DNA of 64,000 bases. Origin: Paragordius varius. Its lineage: Eukaryota > Nematomorpha. The notes under the pieces were generated by a model that saw only the letters and a program-made list of their open reading frames with translations, was not told the DNA's origin and did not search any database. The DNA is taken from assembly GCA_964247055.1 (NCBI GenBank), contig OZ176051.1, positions 11,408,001 through 11,472,000 on the forward strand. Direction: 5' to 3'. Position numbers and translations under genes: made by a program. Positions 12,305 to 23,022 of this stretch are shown piece by piece (position 1 is the first letter of the stretch; each line of letters begins with the position of its first letter).

Positions 12305-12783
12305 TATATACAAAGCACAAATCTTACTATAATTTTAGTTAATGTGATTTTTAGAAATATAAACCAATAAATATATTGCATCCCTATTTGGATATCAAGC
12401 ATGTACAATACAGTAAAATATTTATTTTTCCATCTAAAACTAAATATCATAGTAAAAGCTTAAAATAAATAAAAATAGCGAATCAATCAAAAATTTTCAA
12501 CAAGTTTGCGAAGGAAATCATTGAAGTAAGAGTTTAGGCATCTGTACGTATATATACAAAGCACAAATCCTACTAAGTTATTGTGATTTTTAGAAATATA
12601 AACCAATAAATATATTGGATCCCTATTTGGATATGCTATAACGAATGTTTAATGTTTAACCATGTAAGTACAGTAAAATATTTATTTTTCCATCTAAAAC
12701 TAAATATCATAATAAAAGCTTAAAATAAACATAGCGAATCAATCAAAAATTTTCGACAAGTTTGCGAAGGAAATCATTGATAG
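12278..12783. repeat. tandem duplication of the 3' region between two convergent genes
   Basis: About 12278-12527 and 12528-12783 are two copies in direct tandem. Both run from AGTAAGAGTCTAGGCATCTG (second copy AGTAAGAGTTTAGG) through ATAAACCAATAAATATATTG and TTTTTCCATCTAAAACTAAA to AAGTTTGCGAAGGAAATCAT. The unit begins in the tail of the 12.1-kb gene and ends in the last codons of the granulin gene, so each copy holds both 3' ends. Copy 2 has an extra block near 12640-12660, so the duplication is not brand new. Confidence 0.85.
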
Positions 12784-13317
12784 TTCTCTGTATGTCATCA
12801 TTATTCATCTCGATATTATCCTTGCCGGCTTGAGCTCTATTGCGGCTAATTTTGTCATTTTTTACGCAAGTTTTTTCAGCCACGTTACAAGTATAAGAGC
12901 CAGGACAACAGTGGATATGGTCAGAGCAACATACAGCATTTTCGTATGGGCAACATCCATAGGTTGAAACCTTATTTTTCAAGACTTTAGTTAATTTACG
13001 CGTTTTGGGTTCGGTAGTTTCAAACAGATCATGGTTAATTTTTCGTTTGAAGGAATAATGGTAATTCCGAGAAGCGTTCGCAAGCTCACAACATGTCGTT
13101 TTTTCTGGGCATGTTGATATTTTATCTGTGATAAGAGGATAAAAAATTTATATTAAAATTAAATATAGTATCATAACTTTTTTTGTTAAATCTAAAAATG
13201 TACCTGGGCATTTAATGGAATCGTAAAATTTGTTCAAAATAAAGGATTGACTGTTTGTATTTGGTATTTTGTCATCGAATGTTTGCTCTTGAATTTTGTT
13301 ATCCTAATATAAATAAA

Positions 13318-13382
<65 letters not shown>

Positions 13383-13507
13383 ATTATAAATGGTTGAAAT
13401 GTTACCTCTAAATCCAAATGTATATAATTTAAATGGCCATGCAGACGATTTTGAACAGCAGGGATTAGAGTTGTTAAAATTAGAGAGATTAATACAAAGA
13501 TTTGCAT
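12743..13507 (-). CDS. secreted single-domain granulin-like protein
   Basis: Three coding exons, 13406-13507, 13204-13303 and 12743-13125, joined in phase to 194 residues. The N-terminus MQIFVLISLILTTLIPAVQN is a signal peptide. The cysteine pattern is that of granulin (extracellular growth-factor-like): C-P-D-K-I-S-T-C, then TTCCE, then YGCCPYENAVCCSDHIHCCP and a closing C-x6-C (SYTCNVAEKTC). The CCSDHIHCCP core matches the family CCxDxxHCCP signature. Odd point: about 45 residues, many basic (SFKRKINHD, KTRKLTKVLKNK), separate the first CC from the second, where a standard module has about eight. The C-terminal tail is polar (FLRKLVENF). Intron 1 holds a long TA repeat near its acceptor. 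Granulins are known secreted factors in several parasitic worms, but host-directed action here would be speculation. Confidence 0.85.
13320..13373. repeat. (TA)n microsatellite in granulin intron 1
   Basis: Around 26 TA units, about 15 nt from the acceptor of exon 2. Confidence 0.97.
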
Positions 13508-13577
13508 TTTAGGTGAATACAGTTTTGTAAAATTGATAAAGTAAAATACCAAAGTAACGTTTTTACTGGTTTTAGGG

Positions 13578-13587
13578 CCTTATATAG
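13578..13587 (-). promoter_or_regulatory. TATA box of the granulin gene
   Basis: CTATATAAGG on the minus strand, about 70 nt upstream of the start codon, consistent with a 5' UTR of about 40 nt. Confidence 0.6.
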
Positions 13588-13599
13588 AATTCAAAGGGG

Positions 13600-14630
13600 T
13601 ATTATAACTTACTTTTTTATTAATTTATTTTATATTATTATGTAATAATCATTATAATTAATCAATTAAGTTGATGGATGGTTTATTGCTAATCGTATTA
13701 ACGGGACTAATTAATATTTGCTCATTCATGATAGTAAAGATACATAAACTTTTTTTTTCAAGTATGGTTGAATATTGATAATTAGGAACAAACATAAAGG
13801 GTCTATTGAAGTGATGATTATAATAAACAAGTATACTATTTCAAATAACAGTATGATTAATGTGTTTATCTATGAAAAAATATATATTAAAAAATAGTTA
13901 CAATGGCGCAAAAGCATTATATCACTGGTACTCACCAAAGAGGGGTAAAATATTTTTTGTCATCTAACTTATACTTTTTTGCTGCCAAATTTTGGAATTT
14001 TTGAGTTTCCTAGTCTGAATGAATTTTTAATTTTTTTTATGTATTTATTTTAAGTTTAAACAGCAAATGTGTCAAACTGTTATGAAATTTATATAATTCT
14101 GAGCCATTGAGACAAGGCAAATATTTTTTAAGGAGTTTTAAATTTGGTAAAAGTACTACGGCACACTATATAATATGCTAATAAATGGATATTAGGATTA
14201 AAAGATATTAACTTTAGAAAGGCCTCAAATTATATTTTAGCCGCAAATTTTATATATAATTTAATTTTTTCCAATCGGACTCGTGTGTAAAAATATAAGT
14301 TTTTATCTCATTAGAATGATTGAATTAATTTTTTAAATACAGTAGGACAATGTTTAATTATTTAATTCCAAAATCACTTACAAGAAGTTACATTTCAACT
14401 ATATCTCGCATACATAACTATCCAAAAATGTAACCGTCTGCAAACAAATGAATATAGCGCACAGATTTTTTATAAAACCAACATTTTTAAATCTATACGG
14501 TTTTTAGCGCGACCATCTTAATACGTCGTCCGTATAGGCATCTAAGCGATTTCTGTGTTCAGAAGAAGTAAATTTAACGTCTGCATATATATTTCAATTT
14601 TATTTGGCATATTTTGTCAAAATATACCTT
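13600..14630. other. intergenic, nothing recognised
   Basis: AT-rich sequence without supported genes. A moderately GC-richer block near 14500-14540 shows no structure I can name. Confidence 0.4.
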
Positions 14631-14638
14631 TCTTTGGG

Positions 14639-14883
14639 CAGAGGCGTAGATAGGGGGCGGGAAGAAAGGAGGCTAATGTACCGGGGGGCATAGTTGAAGG
14701 GGGGCCGGATTTCAATATTTTTTATTTTATTTAAAAAAATAGATATTTAAAAGTTATTATTTTAAATAGTACATAAAAACATTACCCATTTATGAGTTCG
14801 GTTTGTATTTGATTATTTTTTTAAAATGCATGCGATTGCAAAAAGGAGGAGGGGGTGCCAGAAACGCAAGCTATGCCCCTCTG
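14639..14883. mobile_element. non-autonomous hAT element (MITE), 245 bp
   Basis: Starts CAGAGGCGTAGATAGGGGGC and ends ACGCAAGCTATGCCCCTCTG; the tips form imperfect inverted repeats. The flanks are TCTTTGGG (14631-14638) and TCTTTGGA (14884-14891), an 8-bp target duplication with one mismatch, typical of hAT. GC-rich ends stand out from an AT-rich interior. No coding capacity. Confidence 0.8.
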
Positions 14884-14891
14884 TCTTTGGA

Positions 14892-16154
14892 ATTTCTTTG
14901 CATATAGGTATAAAAAGGGAAAAATTGAAATCGATGATTTTTTAGCAATGTCCTGTGTGAACAGGATTAAACAAAATAACAAATATCCCAATCAGCATTT
15001 ATTATAAAAAATAATTAATTCTATGTTACTATATGTCAATGGATGTTTCTAGATTGATTTTCTAAAAAATGCAGCTGGTTTCAATATGTATCCAAGAATT
15101 GAACTGGTTCCGATTCTTAGAAAATTAAGCCTTTTTGATATATCATATCAATTTATGTGGCTAATTTAATATTTCCTAATTATTACGATCGCCTTATTGA
15201 ACTTCTCTTCCTTCTCGGTATAATATAAAGGTAGCGCGATTAAAATTCCAAATTTAAAAATAACCGATTCTCTGACTTTGCACACTTAGGATATATTAAA
15301 ATGTTTGTCTTTTGTATAAAGTTGGGAAAAACTATACGAAAAATTTGCTAAATGCGATCATTAACCATACTCAGTTAACACAAATATTATTGATGAAATA
15401 TAATAAATCTTAAATTTTTGGTTTTCGGGCCTTATGAGTCATTACAGATTTAATATTTTAGCTAATATGCTATGACCAGATAAAATTTTTATTGGCCCAA
15501 TCTTTAGCGACAAATATATTATTTTTCCAAAATTTTTTAGAGTATTTTAAAAAATATGGGTGTCGTATAACTCGGTAAGGTTTTTCCCATTTAAATTCAG
15601 CTATGGTCTTATCTCGGATTATATAGGCGCGAATCACAGTTATTTTTTTAAATTAAGTCCTTGGTTCCTCCCGCAAAAATAACGCTTTTAAAGAATAAAT
15701 ATGCCGTAATGTCTTTCAACAACATTCAAAAGTTAGACCCATAATTAGATTACATATATTTACACCTTTTTTATGACGGCACCGATCATTTCAAGTGATT
15801 TTAATATTCTGGTCTACCCCAAAAAAGAATTTCACAGTAGATGCTTAAAAATGAGTAAAAATTATTCATTTTGAAATACCGACAGTCTCAAAATTGTAAA
15901 TTTTCAATATTTCAAAAAAAACGATCAATATTAAAACTAGTTGCTACATAATTATTATATATTTTAAAAGTTATTTATGTTTTATGAAAAACACAATATC
16001 AAATATGTGAGATGTTTAGGATTGTTGAATTATTCAGTAAAAGTAATTGTTTAATGTTTAAGGCTATAGAAAATATTTTTAGGGGAGCGGTTTGTGTATC
16101 AATCCTCTATACGCTTCAATGAAACTATGCTAAAAAGGATTTTCAAAAATTATT
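14892..16154. other. intergenic, remnants only
   Basis: A fragment near 15060-15130 (CTGGTTTC, GAACTGGTTCCG) resembles the GGAACC-rich hAT-like ends at 8.6 and 9.6 kb. Nothing else is recognised. Confidence 0.35.
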
Positions 16155-18702
16155 CAGTATGTATATTAATGGTTGCTTATTTCAGACTATTGAAGGGTAA
16201 TTCGCAACACATTAGTGCAGTGGTACTCAAACCGCGGCCCGCGGGCCGCATGCGGCCCTAAGAGTCCTTTAAAATTGCCCTATGACCATATTGATACTTA
16301 AATTATTTTTTTAATGAATTTCTAAATTACACATAAACGAATTTTCGCTTATTATAATATTAATTTAATTTCTTTAGATTTAATTTGGTAATTTTAATTT
16401 TTGATCCAATTTGAAATGTAGAAAAATCCACCAACAATTAATATAATTTCAAAATTTTGGCACACGTTGTTTCTGTATCTGTATTCTATTTTCTTTTCTA
16501 TTTTCAAATTTTTCTTACATTCCTTTTTTGTATTTAAGCAAGCCTTTTACCCAAACTTCCATATACATATTCTTTTCATTGCTATCCCGCATCATTTTTG
16601 TTATTCCCGTAAAATATTTTTCAAATCAACATCATTAAATATCGACCTGTTTTTTATACCATAATTCAAATTATATTCCTATTTTTAAAAAATTTACATA
16701 ATATTTAAACATAAATGCAAAGGATGACATCTAATGCTAAAAAATTAAATTATCCGATCAAAATCGCTCATTTAAAAAAGAATGGGAAGAAAAATTCTTT
16801 GTCGTTTTAAATAAAAATGTTGTTACCTGCCTTATATGTAAGGACAACATAAAAAATACAATATGAAAGACTTTTTACATCCATCATTCGAATAAATACC
16901 CAGAAAATCATGATGAAAGAAACGAAAAATATAAAAAGATTAAGGATTTATAAAAAATATGTCCATAGCTTTCTCCCAGTAAAAAGCTGTAACATTAGCT
17001 TCGTATGAAATATGCTATATATTAGGAAAAAATATTAAATCGTTTACTGATTTCCAACTAATAAAAGAGTCTAAAAATGGTTGTTTTTTATTTGACAAAT
17101 TCCATGATAAAGACCAAATCATGAGGCAAATCAAAAAACTTCAACTTTGCGATTCAACATGTGCTCGACGCATTGTAGTGTCTAAATATATTTCAACAAT
17201 ACATTGTTGGCTCTGTAAAAACTGCAAATAATTTATTATTGCCATTGATTCTAGCACTAATATTACACCTCAATATGCGCTCTTGAGATTTTGCAACGAC
17301 AACATAATCAACTAGGAGTATTTAATTTTACCAATGAATATTACCACTTAAGGAAGTGATTTTCTCAAAATAATTAGTACTTTTTTTGATAATAATGGTA
17401 TATCTATGAAAAATTGGTTTCGATCTGCCCAGATGGCTGTATTTCTATGATTGGAATAAACAAAGGATTCATTACTCTTTGAACAAATATAATTTGCCAA
17501 ATATTTTATCCTTTCAATGCTTTATTTATCAGCAAAACCTGGTTTCGCGTGTAAAAGAAGAATCACTCAATTCAGTAATTAAAACAGTTGTGGATATAGT
17601 CAACCACATCCGTGGCAAATTCAACCGCCGTATATTCAAAAAAATGAAATATTACAGTGAGTTTGATGATATTCTTTACACCATTGTAAGATGGCTAAGC
17701 CTTAACAAAGTATTAAATAGATTTTTTGTTTCAAAACATGAACTATAATTTATAAATTATAACAATAGTGACAAATGGTGGTTATTAGCCTACCTTGACA
17801 TTACTTATAAACTTAGTATTTTTAATACAAATCTTCAAGGGAGCAAAATAATAACCCAATTTGCTAATCAAATAGTTGTTTTAGAGAAAAATTAAAAATA
17901 TATAAAGATTTTATAAATAAAACACTCCTATATTTACCAGCGCTTAAAACGATTCAAAAAAAATATGGAATTTATCCTCGGACATCCATTTAATAATAAC
18001 AATCATTTAACATTTTCATCATATGCTTAAAACTCGTAATCCATGGAATAGGGATATATCCAATATTGAGCAACTTGAGCATTTCGGTTTTGATCAGGCG
18101 CATATCATTGAAGAATTCGTAGATTTTAAAAATGTCCAATTCGGAGGCATAAGGAGAATCAAACAGAAGAAAGATATGTAGAGTTTTTAGCAAGTATAAA
18201 GAAATGTCAAGTTATTCTAACTGTTTTTTCAATTTACACGTGTGAGACGGCATATTTAAAAATAAAGTATGCCAAGAATACATACAGAAATTCATTAACC
18301 GATGATCATATGGACGACGTATTAAGATTGGCTTGTCGTGAGGAAAACCAAATTTGTCAAAAATTATTGTTTACTAACGAAATAAATGTTGTTATCAAAA
18401 TTTTATTTTTTATCATGGTGCAAAATGAGTTTTTAAATAGAGCGATCCGCAGAAAATTTTGTTTAGAGTATAAATATGTGCATATGTGTCAAATAGCTAT
18501 GGAAGATTTGCCATTGTAAGGTTCATTGCCCTCGAAAAAAAATATGTTTTATTTGGCCCGTCAAATTTTTTTGGTGAGTACCACTGCAGTAGTGTATGGA
18601 AAAAACAAAATGTTGAATAATAAGTTTCTTTTTTCCATACACAGCTGTGTGTTGCATATTGCCGTAGTATAGTGTGAAAGGCAACGATAAAAATGCATAC
18701 TG
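16155..18702. mobile_element. palindromic MITE (CAGTATGC termini), split by a hAT insertion
   Basis: With the nested hAT removed, a short palindrome of about 170 bp remains. It starts CAGTATGTATATTAATGGTT and ends CGATAAAAATGCATACTG. The inner arms TTCGCAACACATTAGTGTAT and the reverse complement of ATACACAGCTGTGTGTTGC pair across a TTTTTTCC / GGAAAAAA centre. The right flank is TA; the left has decayed to TT. The same ends occur at 30164-30322 and on the 3.8-kb foldback at 54161-57935. Confidence 0.7.
16218..18586 (+). mobile_element. hAT transposon (ZBED5/GTF2IRD2-like transposase), inactivated
   Basis: Termini CAGTGGTACTCAAACCGCGG and the reverse complement of GGTGAGTACCACTG are bracketed by CATTAGTG and CAGTAGTG, an 8-bp duplication with one mismatch. 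Inside, plus-strand frames show a decayed hAT transposase of the type domesticated in vertebrate ZBED5/GTF2IRD2: a BED-finger-like start near 16.75 kb, CPDGCISMIGINKGF near 17.43 kb, then LVSRVKEESLNSVIKTVV, IVNHIRGKFNRR and TIVRWLSLNKVLNRFF in the open piece 17479-17748. Frames are interrupted by many stops and shifts, so no active enzyme is made. The GCGGCCC-rich left end recurs as fragments near 40.9 and 47.7-48.3 kb. Confidence 0.9.
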
Positions 18703-21135
18703 TAAATGAGGTAAATGATGAGGGTGGGCTAACTTATATGATGACGGTCCGATTTGAATTTATGCTTATATTATTATATTTATAAAATATTTGAGAGAAA
18801 ATTCCTTATCAATATCCATTTTATTCTACAACAAATGTTTAATAAATTCATTTTTTTCAGGTAAAATATTATTTAAAACTTATAAAAGCAATCTATTATA
18901 CACAATAAATGCTATTAAGTAACTTTGATATATTTAGTTATATATTCGAGTTGTGTACACTCTTGACGTGGTTTGATTAAATTTGTATTCCATATTTTAA
19001 TATATGATTTAAACAACACTGGGGCTGTACAATACCCCTATTTAATCGAAGTACTGTACACATGATTTGCAGAGTGACTGAATCAGAAAACTAATTTAAT
19101 GTCGTAATTAATAGAATATATTAAAATTAGAGAATTTTCACGTGAGACTATCGGAACACGTCTGAAATTAAGATTTAATATTAATGAGTTGCCATTTAAT
19201 GTACCCTAAGATATATTTATTTTTTTTTAAATTAATTTTTTAAAGTTAAAATAATTATCTGGTAGTTTTAATATAAAATAGAAGGCCGAAATACTTTGTT
19301 ACAAAACTAAAATTTTACCATTTGGTTTATATTAATTATTTTTATTAATATAGGTACTTGAATTAGCATTAAAATTTTTTTTCTGTAAGTAAATTAATTT
19401 TATTAAAGTTGACTTGGGTTATCAGTTAAGTTAATTTAAACAAATGCTAAATAATCACGGTATCTTTTGCTCCTTGCCATATATGTATGATTCAATAGAT
19501 ATAATTACTATTTAGTTTTTTAGTTTTACCCACTAGAAATGTTTTTATAGGTAAGTTAGTACTAATTCGCTCATACTGAAGTATATTTATTAACTTTTGT
19601 AGGCAATTAATCAAATTGTATTTACAACATGAGAATTTAAATTTATTTCGTTAATAATAATTTAAAAATATGAGTAAATATGGGAATCAAATAATCGTCT
19701 TATCTAATAATCTTAATCTGAATTTGACTGCATTGATATATTCACTTTGGAATTATCCAACTTCGAGGCAATTCACGCTTTTCTATATGTGAGTACAATA
19801 TATATATAGAATTAAAATATTCAAAATGAAGCAAAGGTCATATGACAAAACACGGTGGATATTGAAAATGATTAAATCGACCATTTGACTTCGAAATAAT
19901 GAAACCGAGAACGATTTTTTCTTACAAGATCCGAAAATAGAACCGGTTAGTTTTAATAATTTTTTAGATCTGCAACCATTTAAACTGTTTTTTAACCTGC
20001 ATCAAAGACCAAAAAAATGTTTCAGTTCCGATCCTTGGTTAAAAAAAATGTAAAAGTTAATACCTATTTTGGATTCCGACTTGGATATCAACATAATCAA
20101 CATAAATCCGACCAAAATAATGATTCCTCGAATATTCATCTTTATTGTCGAGTTCGAAAAATAATTAAAAATAGTCTTTTCAAGGGAGCCCTTTTATATC
20201 TTTTAAGATAAGCCTCGTGCCAAAATTAATAAAATTAATCACTTGAATATCTAAGGAATAAAATATATAAATAGTCTCAAGGCCATCATTTATATAAATG
20301 TTTACAGGTAAAGAAAGATTACCTGTCAAATGTTGTATTTGAAGTTAGGCCAAAGTATTTTTTATTTGACATTAATTTATTCATGACACAAATATGTGTC
20401 AATACTAATAGCGATAACTTTTGAAGACTTTAAATATAAAAGAGTTATTTTCAATCAATTTAAATATTGTTTGGCTCATGATTGCTTTTGTATTATCTCT
20501 TAAAAAATATTTAAATTGAATATATGATATCAGGGGTTTAAACCGTGGCCAATTTTGTTAAAATCGATCCTAATATGTTTATTTGCATTTGGCAAGATTA
20601 TGGTATTTTCTCTAAATCGGTTGAAGACTTTATAAAAATGGTTTTAATGTCTTAAAAAACTAACCAGCTTGATACTTATAGATTAAGTCTGTTTACCAAT
20701 TTATGCCAATTTTCATCACTAGATATTTTTTCCGCCTAAGAAAGACTTATTGCATTTTCATACCTTATCGGCTAATATATAGCAAGCGCTATCTATATTT
20801 TAAATATAGGAATAGATTTTCTCGTTATAAATTGCAATGTTGATTTATAATTTATTATTATAAAACATGAAGCAAGATTGGATTTTTCGGTTTTAAAACC
20901 TTATGAATAATTAAAAATTATATTGTCACTTATATGCTATTAGGAATAGTATATAAAAATATGGGTTTTAAAGCCTTTTTAACGAATAAATCCATACAGT
21001 TATGCATAAGCCGAGCAATTTTATATTTAACCCTGTGTTAAACTGAATCTAAAAAATTAGCGTTATTCGCAAGAAAATATATTTTGACAAGGAAAAATTA
21101 TTAAAATTTCTGGGGGCGCCAGGCCAGGGGCGCGA
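18703..21135. other. intergenic, no gene recognised
   Basis: AT-rich sequence. Around 19880-20040, GAAACCGAGAAC, ATAGAACCGGTTAG and AGTTCCGATCC suggest a decayed GGAACC-type hAT-like fragment; the open frame at 20017-20211 lies in it and is not supported as a gene. GGGGGCGCCAGGCCAGGGGC at 21111-21130 is an isolated GC-rich patch that may be a transposon tip. Confidence 0.35.
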
Positions 21136-21138
21136 AAA

Positions 21139-21480
21139 AATTAGAGAATATAATTAAAATATAAAACTAAAAAACAAATTTTATGAATTCAGGTAATTAT
21201 CAAGTTGTAACCGATATGGAAAAATATTTCAAAAAATGTAGATATAAGGATCTCACTGATTGGGATTCATATAATATTATAATATGTTTACATTTTTATC
21301 TTAAATTTTTTGAGAGAATATAAATAAAATATAAAACTAGAAACAAAGAGGATTTCCGATGCGAATTATCAAGATTTGTCACCGTTATGGGAGAAAGATT
21401 TCCAAAAATGCAGATATAATCTCATTGATTGGGATTATAATATTATAATATATTTTACATTTTTATATTAAATTTTTGAG
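21139..21480. repeat. tandem direct repeat, two units of about 170 bp
   Basis: Two adjacent copies begin GAGAATATAATTAAAATATA and GAGAATATAAATAAAATATA. Both continue through AATTATCAAG, ACCG-TATGG, AAATG-AGATATAA, ACTGATTGGGATT (copy 2 ATTGATTGGGATT) and TTACATTTTTAT. They differ by scattered substitutions and short gaps. No coding role is seen. Confidence 0.75.
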
Positions 21481-22565
21481 AGGGGGTCGCAAGAATTCTT
21501 ATGTTCAATTTGGTGCGTGAACAAAAAAATTGGAAACCAGTGAGCTAATATACCAAGAAAAAATTATAACTTAGACGGCATATTTTAAAAATTTCTAGAA
21601 GAATATAAGGTATTATAAATTTTAGAGCTAAAATCAAATATAATGGAAAAGTTAATATTAACGACAAAAGCAAATTTTAATTAGCCAATGTACTCTTATC
21701 TTTGGCTAATTTGCTAATCTATGACAAACAAATTTTTAGAAAGTTTTAATGTTCCATATTTTATTAAATGTTGGATTTCCAAATTAATGAGATCCTTTAA
21801 TTCCTCCTATATCAATCAAAGGACTCTAGACACGATTTGCATTCAAGTGCGAGTAGGTTATTTTAGAAAACCTTTTAAATGTCATGCTAGTCTAATTTAA
21901 TAAAAATTGTCGCGCAACTCGGAAATCATTGCCTTTATATAATTTTTTCTTATTTTTAGGAGGGTCCGAAAATTTGAAGTTTTCGGAACCGACGTATATT
22001 AAATTTAATAAAGATTTGGATGTAGCTAGTAAAAAATTTGATATTTTTTGAAATAACCTGCCCAACAATTTATATTTAATGTGCCCTATTTTTGGCTAAA
22101 AAATTGAGAACATACATTTAGTTTTGAATTTTTATAAAACATAAAAAGCACCATTAGAATCCTGATGTACCGTTTCCCAGTTTAAAAACATTTTCCAAAT
22201 CAATAGAAACGTTTTCCAGCAAATTTTCGGGAGACCCATGAGAACATATGGAATCGATAAGAAATTTAGTCTTTTTTATTTACAAATAAAGCGGCTTTTT
22301 ATATAGGCCGCGATGGCTCCGAATTCGTGAATAACACAATCCAAAAAACGCCCAATAAAAAATCATTTATTTTCAAAGCGTTTATTAATTAGCCATTGGT
22401 TAGGGTACAATCAAAAATTTAATACGCCACCATATAAATATTACATGGCGGCGTCATAGGGAAAATAAATCTATTAGATGAATGAAATACAAGATATTCT
22501 CATTTCTAAACTAGTAGTCTTTTCATTTACACTGTTATTTTTGTGTATATCTTAAAAATATTTTT
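21481..22565. other. intergenic, no gene recognised
   Basis: Contains a short perfect inverted repeat near 21967-21990 (TCCGAAAATT / AGTTTTCGGA) and a GGCCGCGATGGCTCC patch near 22306. No coding region is supported. Confidence 0.35.
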
Positions 22566-22571
22566 CGATTA

Positions 22572-22775
22572 AAAAGTCTTATTGCCACCTTTCGGGGATG
22601 CCAGGGGCATGAAAATGCGCTAGCGTCCAAGGCCATATCTTTAATAATCTGTAAAATCATTAGTTATACACAAGGGCATTGTTACGTAAATAATCGCCAC
22701 AATTAACCATGAAGTAAAATCATTCTGAATATGAATTATTTCATGGTAAGAAAACTCCGAACCCGGAGTTATAAA
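22572..22775. ncRNA. structured dispersed repeat or RNA, copy 1
   Basis: Shares a roughly 200-bp core with 30750-30943: GGGGCATGAAAATGCGCTA, CATTAGTTATACACAAGGG, TTGTTACGTAAATAATCGCC and two hairpins. Hairpin 1 pairs CATGAAGTAA with TTATTTCATG; hairpin 2 is CTCCGAACCCGGAG. The second copy keeps both stems despite changes. It lies about 250 bp beyond the stop codon of the zinc-finger gene. It may be a SINE-like element, a structured RNA or a self-folding MITE; I recognise no known RNA family. Confidence 0.4.
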
Positions 22776-23022
22776 CTTTATATTTATAGCAACTAGCAAT
22801 TGTGGACATCAGGATTATATTAAATTAAAACCAGACAGTAATTATTAAGTATAATATAACACAGTCCACCACAGGGTAATCCCATGGTAAAATAAAATTT
22901 ATTACTAAATTATGATCGAATACAGAAATGTCATGCAAAAAAAAGAATTTATGGCTATGTATTATTACATGTTTGTATATACAATGATTATATTAATGAT
23001 ATCGGGGTTTTGAGGTAAAAAT

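Noticed and set aside
16467-16664. Hydrophobic plus-strand frame that looks like a membrane protein
   Set aside because: It lies at the 5' side of the decayed hAT element, and T-rich sequence translates as Phe/Leu/Ile.
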